A DNA stretch of 33,177 bases from Geothermobacter hydrogeniphilus (lineage in GTDB: Bacteria > Desulfobacterota > Desulfuromonadia > Desulfuromonadales > Geothermobacteraceae), in the NCBI RefSeq assembly GCF_002898515.1, contig NZ_PPFX01000047.1, positions 1 through 33,177 on the forward strand, given 5' to 3'. Positions 16,953 through 24,187 of the stretch are shown here, one piece after another (position 1 is the stretch's first letter; each line of letters begins with the position of its first letter). Position numbers and translations under genes: made by a program. The notes under the pieces were generated by a model, which saw only the letters and a program-made list of their open reading frames with translations, ran no database searches and was not told the DNA's origin.

Positions 16953-17438
16953 TCAGGCGACAGCAACAATTTCGTAGACGCGCTGTCCCGGTCCCTCTCC
17001 AAGCTCGATCCGGTCATCGATCTGCCTGCCGAGAAGGGCCTTCCCGAGCGGGGATTCGGGGGTCACCACGGTCACCTCAACATCGTCCAGCATCACCCGC
17101 AGGCCTCCGGCGGACGGTCCGAGAAAAACCCTGCGCAAGCGGCCTTCCTCATCTTCAAGCACCACCAGCGCGGTCAGCCTGACGGGTTGGTCGCTGACGA
17201 AATTGCGGAGGGCAAGGGTCCGGTAGTCGGCCAGTGCCAGCCGGATCTGCTGGGCACGATTGGCCTGCCCCTGGGCGAGATAGGACGCCTCGAGGGCGAG
17301 GGTTTCGTACTTGTTGTCAGGGATGTTTTCCTCGTGGGTAGCGGCTTCGTGAGCCTTGCGGGCGGCGCTGTCGAGAAGGTCGAGGTCCGACTCCAGCTGA
17401 GCGATCATTTTCTCCAGCAGGATCTGCTTGTTTATCAT
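16953..17438 (-). CDS. GreA/GreB-family transcription factor
   Basis: 161 residues. The N-terminal half (1-75) is a likely coiled coil (LLEKMIAQLESDLDLLDSAARKAHEAATHEEN) and the C-terminal half is the GreA/GreB FKBP-like domain, with SPLGKALLGRQIDDRIEL at the end. The coiled-coil tip region EENIPDNKYETLALEASYL is acidic, as needed to stimulate RNA polymerase transcript cleavage, but the length and helix differ from standard GreA or GreB, so the precise activity is open. The start could be 17438 (MINKQILL) or 17447; the AAGAG ribosome binding site is better spaced for 17438. It is downstream of the DUF4143 ATPase with a 241-bp gap in which I see no convincing gene. Confidence 0.88.
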   Translation of the reverse strand: MINKQILLEKMIAQLESDLDLLDSAARKAHEAATHEENIPDNKYETLALEASYLAQGQANRAQQIRLALADYRTLALRNFVSDQPVRLTALVVLEDEEGRLRRVFLGPSAGGLRVMLDDVEVTVVTPESPLGKALLGRQIDDRIELGEGPGQRVYEIVAVA

Positions 17439-17679
17439 TCCGCACATCTCTTACGGTCAACCTGTTTCAACGCGGCAGGTCCACGCTGACGATCCTGCCG
17501 CCATAAGCATGAACCGAATCGTGGACACGAACCTGAACCCTGCGGATATCATCAGAAATTTTCACGCCTGACAGGCTGCGGGTGAAGCCATCGATGCCAG
17601 TGCAGAAATACCAAAATGACCACCCTGAAGAGAACGCCAACCGCAACAACAAAAGTCAGTTTGACGAGGTTCCCTCTCC

Positions 17680-19008
17680 TCACTGCGCAATTGTTCCCGC
17701 CTCCCCATCGGCCCCTAAAAGCAGATACTTCACAACCGGGAGACAGCGTACCCTGACTGCCCCCAGGTCGATTTCAGTTTCAAGATCGTTGGTCAGCAAC
17801 AAGCATTGGGCGTCATCTTCTTCTGCACGGTCAAAGACCGCCAACTCGCGTTTTGGAACCTCGGACCGGTGTGCGTCTTCATACCAGACCTGAATGCGTC
17901 GGGTAATCGCCATGCCTTCTTTAACGACAAAATCGGTCTCCCCGTCATCAGCGGCATAATAGATTTCTTCAAAAGACCGCCGCAGATGGTTGTGAACAAC
18001 ATTTTCCACCAGACGCCCCGCATCGGCAGAGAAAGAGAACGCAACCCGATTACGTATTCCGGTATCGATGGCGTAAGGTTTGAAACCGGCACGCTGAACA
18101 CTTTTTAACGACCAGCTGAATTTCCGCAGTTGGAACGTCAGGTAACTTTCCAGGATCGCCGAGAGATAGTTTTCGGTTTTGTCCTGCGAAATTGAAAAAT
18201 TACTCTTGATCTTGTTGATGCTGGTCAACCGGGTGTTGTTCGTCAGCAGAAATACCGCAAGATTCCGCAGGCTGGCCACATCTCGAATTTCGTGACGGGT
18301 CACGATATCCCGATAGAGAATATCCTCGAAGTAGTTTTTCAGCAGCAACTCCCGGTCATCATCGTCCTGCCTGAGAACCACCTCGGGGAAACCGCCATAT
18401 TTCAGGTATTCATGAAAATGATGACGAATCAAGGACTTGTCAGACAGGTATTCCAGTTCCGACCGGATCCCGCCTCCCCGGAAACGCAGGAATTCTGCAA
18501 AGGAGAGCGGATACACCTCAAAAGAAACCTGTCGACCGGTCAGCTTGGTACCGATTTCACGAGACAGCATCTGAGCTGATGACCCGGTCACGAAGATCTT
18601 GATATCTTCGGTCTCGCTGCGACCTCGCAGCCAGCCTTCCCAGCCCGGGATATTCTGGATCTCGTCCAGGAACAGGTAGCCCTTCCCCGCGGGACAGATC
18701 CGTTCCCGCCAAAGACGATAAATCTGTTCCAGCAGATCCACCGAGGCGGCGGCAAAGAGCGGTTCTTCCAGATTTATCCGCAGCAGTTGTCGAGCGGGGA
18801 TGTCCCGCTGCAACAGGGCTTTCATAACCTGCGCCAACAGGGTTGATTTACCGCAACGGCGAACCCCCTTCAGAACAACAATCTCTTTGCTGTCAACCTG
18901 CGACAAACAGGAGGGCAGAAGATCTCGTTCAATACCGGCATCGACCTCTCCGGTCGTCCAGAATCGATTGTAGCTGTACAGTATTTCAAGAATGCGCGCA
19001 GAATTCAT
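17680..19008 (-). CDS. AAA-family ATPase with DUF4143 domain
   Basis: 442 residues. P-loop GVRRCGKST at 48-56, Walker B YLFLDEIQNI at 111-120, and FVTGSSAQML plus LTGRQVSFEVYPLSFAEFL, diagnostic of the AAA_14/DUF4143 group. The C-terminal part (FKPYAIDTGIRNRVAF...GRLVENVVHNHLRR...ETDFVVKEG) is the DUF4143 nuclease-fold-like domain. The function is unknown; these genes are patchily distributed and often horizontally acquired. The start at 19008 gives the usual N-terminus; an upstream in-frame ATG at 19050 lies in the repeated promoter-like region. Codon use is less GC-biased than in neighbours, consistent with transfer. It is monocistronic, with a possible operator upstream. Confidence 0.9.
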   Translation of the reverse strand: MNSARILEILYSYNRFWTTGEVDAGIERDLLPSCLSQVDSKEIVVLKGVRRCGKSTLLAQVMKALLQRDIPARQLLRINLEEPLFAAASVDLLEQIYRLWRERICPAGKGYLFLDEIQNIPGWEGWLRGRSETEDIKIFVTGSSAQMLSREIGTKLTGRQVSFEVYPLSFAEFLRFRGGGIRSELEYLSDKSLIRHHFHEYLKYGGFPEVVLRQDDDDRELLLKNYFEDILYRDIVTRHEIRDVASLRNLAVFLLTNNTRLTSINKIKSNFSISQDKTENYLSAILESYLTFQLRKFSWSLKSVQRAGFKPYAIDTGIRNRVAFSFSADAGRLVENVVHNHLRRSFEEIYYAADDGETDFVVKEGMAITRRIQVWYEDAHRSEVPKRELAVFDRAEEDDAQCLLLTNDLETEIDLGAVRVRCLPVVKYLLLGADGEAGTIAQ

Positions 19009-19014
19009 TATTGC

Positions 19015-19057
19015 CACCGATATAACGTTGGAATATGTTATATATAACACCGATATA
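19015..19057 (-). promoter_or_regulatory. Operator-like repeats upstream of the DUF4143 ATPase
   Basis: CACCGATATA occurs at 19015-19024 and again at 19048-19057, exactly 33 bp apart (about three helical turns). A perfect 12-bp palindrome GTTATATATAAC (19037-19048) lies between them. The AT-rich centre could also carry the promoter -10 region. Confidence 0.45.
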
Positions 19058-19112
19058 CCGGTAGATCAATCATTGACGCGAGAGGAACGCCATAGGTGGG
19101 TATTTTTTATCA

Positions 19113-19289
19113 CCTGAATCCGTGAGTTCCTGTCGGATGGAGAGTGTAAGTGCTTGGCCTGAATGAGATTTCCAAAAATTTGAAGCGCACCCATAGGTTC
19201 GCTGGTAATTTTTGGGAAGCTCAGGCAGGTCAATGACTTGCGCTATCCGCCGGCAAGAGGCTCACTGATTCAGGTATACCTGAATCAGG
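19113..19289 (+). mobile_element. MITE-like palindromic element, family A copy 6, with extra right-end sequence
   Basis: Forward copy. The left end CCTGAATCCGTGAG (19113) is preceded by TATCA (19108-19112). The normal right end CTCACTGATTCAGG stops at 19274 and is followed by TATACCTGAATCAGG, which ends at 19289; only after that comes TATCA (19290-19294). The duplication therefore matches the extended end, giving a 177-bp element. It is 105 bp upstream of the ATPase start. Confidence 0.88.
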
Positions 19290-19337
19290 TATCAGTCCGC
19301 CGGTAATGCTTCAGGACAGGAACAGGATATCTGCCCC

Positions 19338-20438
19338 CTACCCCGCCACCAGCTCATCCAGACGGTCAAAATCCAGCCGCAATTCGGCCAGTTCGCGCAG
19401 CAGGTCGAGCTTTTCGGTGTCCTCCGGGGTCAACTTGGAGACATCGTCGGTAATCATCTGGTAGAGCTGGGCGGTGGTGTGGTTGGTGGTGCGCAGATAG
19501 GGGATGCCGCTGCGATCGAGGATCAGCTGGGTGATGCGGTCGACGTGGTGTTTACCGGGGATGACCAGTCCGACGATCTTCTCCCGGTACTCGGGGATTG
19601 AGTAGAGGTTGGCCAGGGTCACCAGCAGTTCGTCGCGGCTGCTGGTGACAATCAGCAGGGTATCATTTTTCAGCAGCTCGGCCACCCGGTGGGTCGAGGC
19701 GGCGCCGATCTGCACATGGTGGATGATGCGCTGCAGGGATTCGTGGTCACCGTGCAGGCTCAGGCCGAGGATGGAGACCACCCGCCGCAGGGTCGGGTTG
19801 GCGAGGATCGGCTGATAGTTGAAGCCGCCGAACAGTTCAAAGGCGTTGTGACCCATGGCCCGCGTCAGGTAATCGAGGGTCTGCTCCCGTTTTTCGGCGA
19901 CCAGCTTGTTGACCAGCACCGCCCTGACCGACACCGACTCGTATTCAAACAGGGCCGCGTTGGCCGCCACCCCGTCGATCACGTTGCCGATACCGCCGCC
20001 GGTCACCATCAGCACCGACGCCCCCAGCATCCGCGCCACCTGGGCGTTGGAGAGTCCCAGCACGGTGCCCACGCCCGGGTGCCCCGATCCCTCGATGATG
20101 ATGAAATCGCAGCTCTTCTCCAGCACCTCAAAGGCCGCCCGCAACCGTTCACTGAGCATCTCCCGGGGGATCCGACCGTCGATGATGTCCTTGGTCATGC
20201 CGGGCGGCACCACTACCGGCGAGATGTGCCGCAGATGCGCAGGCATATCGAAAACTCCGGCCATCAGGGCCGCGTCCTTGTCGACAATCACTCCGTCGAC
20301 CAGGGTCGGTTTGGGGCCGATCGGCTTGATGAAGCCGACCCGGTCGTACTTCCTGCGAGCCAGGTGCAACAGCGACAGACAGAGGGTGGTCTTGCCGATA
20401 TTCTGTCCGGTCGCGGCAATGAACATTTTTCGAGCCAT
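19338..20438 (-). CDS. BioD-like P-loop ATPase with DRTGG domain
   Basis: 366 residues. The N-terminal domain is a dethiobiotin-synthetase-like (AAA_26) fold with ATGQNIGKTT at 9-18 and IIIEGSGHPGVGTV at about 113-126. The C-terminal half from about 215 is a DRTGG-type domain (LKNDTLLIVTSSRDELLVTL...GLVIPGKHHVDRITQLILDRSGIPYLRT). The same pair of domains forms the regulatory N-terminal part of long phosphotransacetylases (Pta), but here the acetyltransferase domain is absent. A regulatory or nucleotide-sensing role is plausible; the substrate is unknown. The start at 20438 follows GGAG at 12 bases; the open frame further upstream lies in repeat DNA. Confidence 0.85.
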   Translation of the reverse strand: MARKMFIAATGQNIGKTTLCLSLLHLARRKYDRVGFIKPIGPKPTLVDGVIVDKDAALMAGVFDMPAHLRHISPVVVPPGMTKDIIDGRIPREMLSERLRAAFEVLEKSCDFIIIEGSGHPGVGTVLGLSNAQVARMLGASVLMVTGGGIGNVIDGVAANAALFEYESVSVRAVLVNKLVAEKREQTLDYLTRAMGHNAFELFGGFNYQPILANPTLRRVVSILGLSLHGDHESLQRIIHHVQIGAASTHRVAELLKNDTLLIVTSSRDELLVTLANLYSIPEYREKIVGLVIPGKHHVDRITQLILDRSGIPYLRTTNHTTAQLYQMITDDVSKLTPEDTEKLDLLRELAELRLDFDRLDELVAG

Positions 20439-20531
20439 CAGAAACAGTCTCCTGCCGGGATTTCCAACAGAGTAGCAGGAGTTGCCGGCAAGTCCAACCG
20501 CTGACCCAAATCCACCGGCAATTTCGGGATT

Positions 20532-20640
20532 CGGCTGTCGATACGGATGAATCTGCTTCGTTGCCTTCACCGGTTCGGTGCTCAACGTAGCTCGGCTACG
20601 TTTCCGCCCGAATCGGCACGGCGCCTCGCACCTTCACCCG
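20532..20640 (-). repeat. Family C dispersed repeat, divergent reverse copy
   Basis: Read on the minus strand the blocks appear in family order: GCGAGGCG, a GTAGC...GCTACG hairpin, GAAGGCAACGAAGCAG, and ending ATCGACAGCC in place of TATCGGCCGCC. Many substitutions make it an old copy. It occupies the gap between two divergent genes. Confidence 0.55.
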
Positions 20641-20735
20641 TCTCGCCACCCTCGGTCCGCAAAACAGCCGGTGGATCTGGGCTGAACAAAACAACCCTTC
20701 CCCCCGCCCCGCGCTTCTGGCATAATCCCTCGCTC

Positions 20736-22634
20736 ATGGCCCTGATTTCACTCCGACAGATTTCCCTTTCCTTCGGCAGCCAACCGTTGCTTGACGACGT
20801 CAACCTGCAGATCGAGAAAGGTGACCGGCTCTGCCTGCTCGGCCGCAACGGCGCCGGCAAAAGCACCCTGCTGGGACTGCTGGCGGGACGTCTGCAGCCG
20901 GACCGGGGCGTCATCGACCGGCAGCAGGGACTGCGCGTCACCGAACTGCCCCAGGATGTACCCGAAGGCATCCGCGGAACCAGCTTTGAAGTGGTCGCCT
21001 CGGGCTGCGGGGGACCGGCCGACCTGTTGCGGGCCTACCACCGGACGACGACCGGCGTGGACAACGACGAGGCGACAACGAAAAAGCTTGCCGAGCTGCA
21101 GCACACCATGGACACGCGGGACGGCTGGAGCGCCCTGCAGCGCGTCGAACTGATCCTCTCACAGTTGAAGCTGCCGGCCGAACAACCATTCGACCAGCTT
21201 TCCGGCGGACTCCGACGGCGGGTGCTGCTCGGTCGCGCCCTGGCCGGAGAGCCGGACATCCTGCTGCTCGACGAACCGACCAACCACCTCGACATCGAGT
21301 CGATCGCCTGGCTCGAAGATTACCTGCTGCGCAGCAACCTGACCCTGGCCTTCGTCACCCATGATCGGGCGTTTCTGCGCCGCATGGCGACCCGCATCGT
21401 CGAAATCGACCGCGGGCTGCTGGCCGATTACCCCGGGGACTACGCCAACTACCTGCGGCGCAAGGAAGAACGCCTGCACGCCGAAGACGAAGAATGGCGG
21501 CGCTTCGACCGCAAGCTGGCCGAGGAGGAGGTCTGGATCCGCCAGGGGATCAAAGCCCGCCGTACCCGCAACGAGGGCCGGGTACGCGAACTGAAGCAGA
21601 TGCGCGAACAGCGCCGACAGCGCCGCGAACGCACCGGCAGGGTGCAACTGCGGCTCAACGAGGCCGAGCGCAGCGGCAAGCTGGTGGTGGAAGCGGAAAA
21701 CCTCAGCTTCGGCTACGATGACCGACCGATCGTCAATGATTTTTCCACCACCATCCTGCGCGGCGACCGGATCGGCCTGATCGGCCCCAACGGCGCCGGC
21801 AAGACCACCCTGCTGAAACTGCTGCTCGGTCAGCTCGAGCCGGACGCCGGCAGCGTCCGGCTCGGCACCAACCTGCAGGTTCTCTATTTTGACCAGCAAC
21901 GCGAACAGCTCAACCCCGACCTGACCGTGCAGCAGAACCTCTCCGGCGACCAGGACACGGTGATGGTCGGGGGCAGGTCACGGCACGTCTACGGCTACCT
22001 GAAGGATTTTCTCTTCACCCCCGACCGCGCCCGCACCCCGGTCCGTATCCTCTCCGGGGGAGAGCGCAACCGGCTGCTGCTGGCCAAGCTCTTCACCCGG
22101 GATGCCAACCTGCTGGTCCTCGACGAACCGACCAACGACCTCGACCTGGAGACCCTGGAACTGCTCGAAGAGTTGCTGGCCGATTACCGGGGAACCCTGT
22201 TCCTGGTCAGCCACGATCGGGAATTCCTCGACCGCACCGTCACCAGCAGCATCGTCTTTGAGGGCGGCGGCCGGGTCGCGGAGTATGTCGGCGGCTACAG
22301 CGACTGGCTGCGTCAGCGGCCGCAACAGGAAGAGAGCCCGCAGAAACAGAAACCGGCCCGCGAAAAGCCGAAGAAGGAGCGCGTCCGCAAACTCAGCTTC
22401 AACGAAAAAAGGGAACTGGAGGGACTGCCGGCGCGCATCGAAGCCCTGGAAGCCGAGCAGGAAGAACTGCACGGCAAGCTCGCCGATCCCGAATTCTACA
22501 AGACCGCCGGACCGCAGGTCGCCGGGCTGCAGCAGCGCCTGCGGGAACTGGAAGCGGAACTGGAGCAGGTCTACGATCGCTGGCAGGAGCTGGAAATACT
22601 GGAAACCGGCGAAGGACCTAAGGCGAAAGGCTAA
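20736..22634 (+). CDS. uup: ABC-F family ATPase, Uup type
   Basis: 632 residues, two ABC ATPase cassettes and no membrane domain, so a cytosolic ribosome- or DNA-associated protein. Cassette 1 has Walker A LGRNGAGKST at 35-44, signature LSGGLRRRV and Walker B ILLLDEPTNHLD. Cassette 2 has IGPNGAGKTT, LSGGERNRL and LLVLDEPTNDLD. A charged linker with WIRQGIKARRTRNEGRV joins them, and a C-terminal coiled coil (about 540-625, preceded by a Lys/Pro/Glu-rich hinge) marks the Uup subgroup. In E. coli, loss of Uup raises precise excision of transposons. The ATG at 20736 lacks a clear ribosome binding site; CATAAT 10 bases before it could be a -10 box giving a leaderless message. The last codons lie inside a hairpin. 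Confidence 0.93.
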   Translation: MALISLRQISLSFGSQPLLDDVNLQIEKGDRLCLLGRNGAGKSTLLGLLAGRLQPDRGVIDRQQGLRVTELPQDVPEGIRGTSFEVVASGCGGPADLLRAYHRTTTGVDNDEATTKKLAELQHTMDTRDGWSALQRVELILSQLKLPAEQPFDQLSGGLRRRVLLGRALAGEPDILLLDEPTNHLDIESIAWLEDYLLRSNLTLAFVTHDRAFLRRMATRIVEIDRGLLADYPGDYANYLRRKEERLHAEDEEWRRFDRKLAEEEVWIRQGIKARRTRNEGRVRELKQMREQRRQRRERTGRVQLRLNEAERSGKLVVEAENLSFGYDDRPIVNDFSTTILRGDRIGLIGPNGAGKTTLLKLLLGQLEPDAGSVRLGTNLQVLYFDQQREQLNPDLTVQQNLSGDQDTVMVGGRSRHVYGYLKDFLFTPDRARTPVRILSGGERNRLLLAKLFTRDANLLVLDEPTNDLDLETLELLEELLADYRGTLFLVSHDREFLDRTVTSSIVFEGGGRVAEYVGGYSDWLRQRPQQEESPQKQKPAREKPKKERVRKLSFNEKRELEGLPARIEALEAEQEELHGKLADPEFYKTAGPQVAGLQQRLRELEAELEQVYDRWQELEILETGEGPKAKG

Positions 22635-22668
22635 AGGATCCCTTTGCCTTAACCTTTAGCCTTTCACC
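22622..22668 (+). terminator. Hairpin overlapping the uup stop codon
   Basis: GGCGAAAGGCTAAAGG (22622-22637) pairs with CCTTTAGCCTTTCACC (22653-22668) with one mismatch. The arm includes the last codons and stop of uup. Further CCTTTAGCC units follow to about 22692, a known type of short tandem/palindromic intergenic sequence. No long T-run follows. Confidence 0.55.
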
Positions 22669-22709
22669 TTTAGCCTTTAGCCGCCTTTCGCTATCAGGAG
22701 TTTTTACCC

Positions 22710-23876
22710 ATGGGCATTCTTGCCAATACCGTCAGCATCAGCCAATTCCGCGTCGTCGGTGAAAAACCGGCCGGCGACCTGTTCGACTGGGCCGGAGAGC
22801 AACTGGCCAGAAACCGCTTTCATGCCATTGACCGCGGCAGCGAGGAACTGTCGATCGGCTGGGTCCAGCTTGACGACTCTCAGGACGGCAGCTTCGAGAT
22901 CGCCAGCAGCTACCGTCGCGACCACTGGCTCTGCTTCTCCCTGCGCCGCGACCAGCGCAAGGTTCCCGCGCGGCTGCTGAAAGAGCATTACCGGCAGGCG
23001 GAGGAAGATTTCCTGGCGAAAAACCCCGGTCTGCAGCGGGTGCCGAAGCAGAAGAAGGAAGAACTGCGCGAGGCGGTCAAGGGCGCCCTGCTGGCCCGCA
23101 CCCTGCCGACCCCGAGTGTCTATGATGTCATCTGGGATACCGAAACCGGGCTGCTCAGCTTCACCAGCCTCGGCAAGGCCCAGATCGAGATGTTCGGCGA
23201 CCTCTTCAAGCAGACCTTCGACGGCCTGCGCCTGGTCGCCTACCATCCCTACGCCCGGGCCGAGGCTGTCATCCCCGACGCCCTCAAACCGGCCCTGGCG
23301 GAAGCCAACCAGGCCGGGACCGATACCGTCATCGACCTGATCGAGAAAAACAGCTGGCTGGGAGAAGACTTCCTCGTCTGGCTGCTCGACCAGACCCTGC
23401 ACGCCAGCGCCGAGTTCAGCATCAGCAGACCCGGGCCGACGGGTGCAGGGGAGGGCTTTGTCGCCTACCTCAACGACCGCCTGGTGATCAGCGGCGCCTC
23501 GGAAGGCGGCGTGCAGAAGCTGGTCGTCAGCGGCCCGCAGGACCGCTTCAGCGAAGCCTGCACCGCCCTGCGGAGCGGCAAAAGCATCCAGGAGGCGGTA
23601 CTCCATTTCGAGAAAGGGGAGGATGCCTGGAAGCTGAACCTGAAAGGACAACTGTTTCATCTCGCCGGTTTCAAATGCCCGGCGGTGCAGCTGGAAAAGG
23701 ATGACCTGACCGACCCGGAGATGGAGCGCGAGGCCCTCTTCTACGAGCGCATGCACCTGCTGCAGACCGGCCTGCAACTGTTCGACAGCCTGCTGGCGTC
23801 GTTCCTTGAACAGCGGCTCGCCCCCGACTGGGAGCAGCTCCAGTCGGCGATTTCCACCCGTCTGGGCGAAGACTGA
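22710..23876 (+). CDS. RdgC-like protein
   Basis: 388 residues with no signal peptide or membrane helix. The order of segments resembles RdgC, the ring-shaped DNA-binding protein that limits RecA: N-terminal GWVQLDD, then ARLLKEHYRQAEEDF...KKEELREAVKGALLARTLPTPSVYDVIWDTETGLLSFTS at about 88-155, and a C-terminal segment with FVAYLNDRLVISG and LKGQLFHLAGF. It is longer than E. coli RdgC (303 residues), mainly in the C-terminal third. Assignment is from pattern only. AGGAG is well spaced before the ATG at 22710. It lies just downstream of uup, but the hairpin between suggests separate expression. Confidence 0.65.
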   Translation: MGILANTVSISQFRVVGEKPAGDLFDWAGEQLARNRFHAIDRGSEELSIGWVQLDDSQDGSFEIASSYRRDHWLCFSLRRDQRKVPARLLKEHYRQAEEDFLAKNPGLQRVPKQKKEELREAVKGALLARTLPTPSVYDVIWDTETGLLSFTSLGKAQIEMFGDLFKQTFDGLRLVAYHPYARAEAVIPDALKPALAEANQAGTDTVIDLIEKNSWLGEDFLVWLLDQTLHASAEFSISRPGPTGAGEGFVAYLNDRLVISGASEGGVQKLVVSGPQDRFSEACTALRSGKSIQEAVLHFEKGEDAWKLNLKGQLFHLAGFKCPAVQLEKDDLTDPEMEREALFYERMHLLQTGLQLFDSLLASFLEQRLAPDWEQLQSAISTRLGED

Positions 23877-23962
23877 AGCTCCTTCCTCAACCCGGTTCAT
23901 GCATGAGCGTTCGTCGCGAAACCGGCCGGTGTGCGTCAGAAGGGCAGCTGAATAAACCGGAT

Positions 23963-23989
23963 TAAGATTTCATCGCCGACAGCCGATAA
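23963..23989 (+). promoter_or_regulatory. Probable sigma-28 (FliA) promoter
   Basis: TAAGATTT (23963-23970), 11 bases, then GCCGATAA (23982-23989). The -10 element is identical to the flagellar sigma-28 consensus GCCGATAA, the spacing is the canonical 11, and the -35 matches TAAAGTTT at six of eight positions. It reads into the small membrane protein and FapA-family genes. Confidence 0.6.
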
Positions 23990-24033
23990 GAATCCCGGCG
24001 GCATCCAGATTCCCTGGAGTCGCCGGGAGATTT

Positions 24034-24186
24034 ATGAAATACATCAAGGACCTCTGCAAGCTGGCGGTTCTGCTCGGCCTGTTCGGCGCCGTTATCTACG
24101 GTCTCTTCCATCTGGCGAAAGAGCAGGCCCCCGCCAACAGGAAGCGCTACCAGCACCCCATCTACCGAACCGGGGGACACTGGTAG
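24034..24186 (+). CDS. Small single-pass membrane protein, 50 aa
   Basis: Short ORF encoding MKYIKDLCKLAVLLGLFG and ending RTGGHW. One hydrophobic segment (about 9-27) is followed by a charged tail rich in Arg, Lys and Tyr, predicting a single membrane helix. GGGAGA lies just upstream of the ATG, and its stop TAG is one base from the start of the FapA-family gene, so the two are almost certainly cotranslated. No family is recognised. It is the first gene after the probable sigma-28 promoter. Confidence 0.7.
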   Translation: MKYIKDLCKLAVLLGLFGAVIYGLFHLAKEQAPANRKRYQHPIYRTGGHW

Positions 24187-24187
24187 C

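Noticed and set aside
17467-17652. A 61-codon minus-strand frame between the ATPase and the Gre-family gene
   Set aside because: No ribosome binding site, no motif, no coupling; kept as possible but unsupported.
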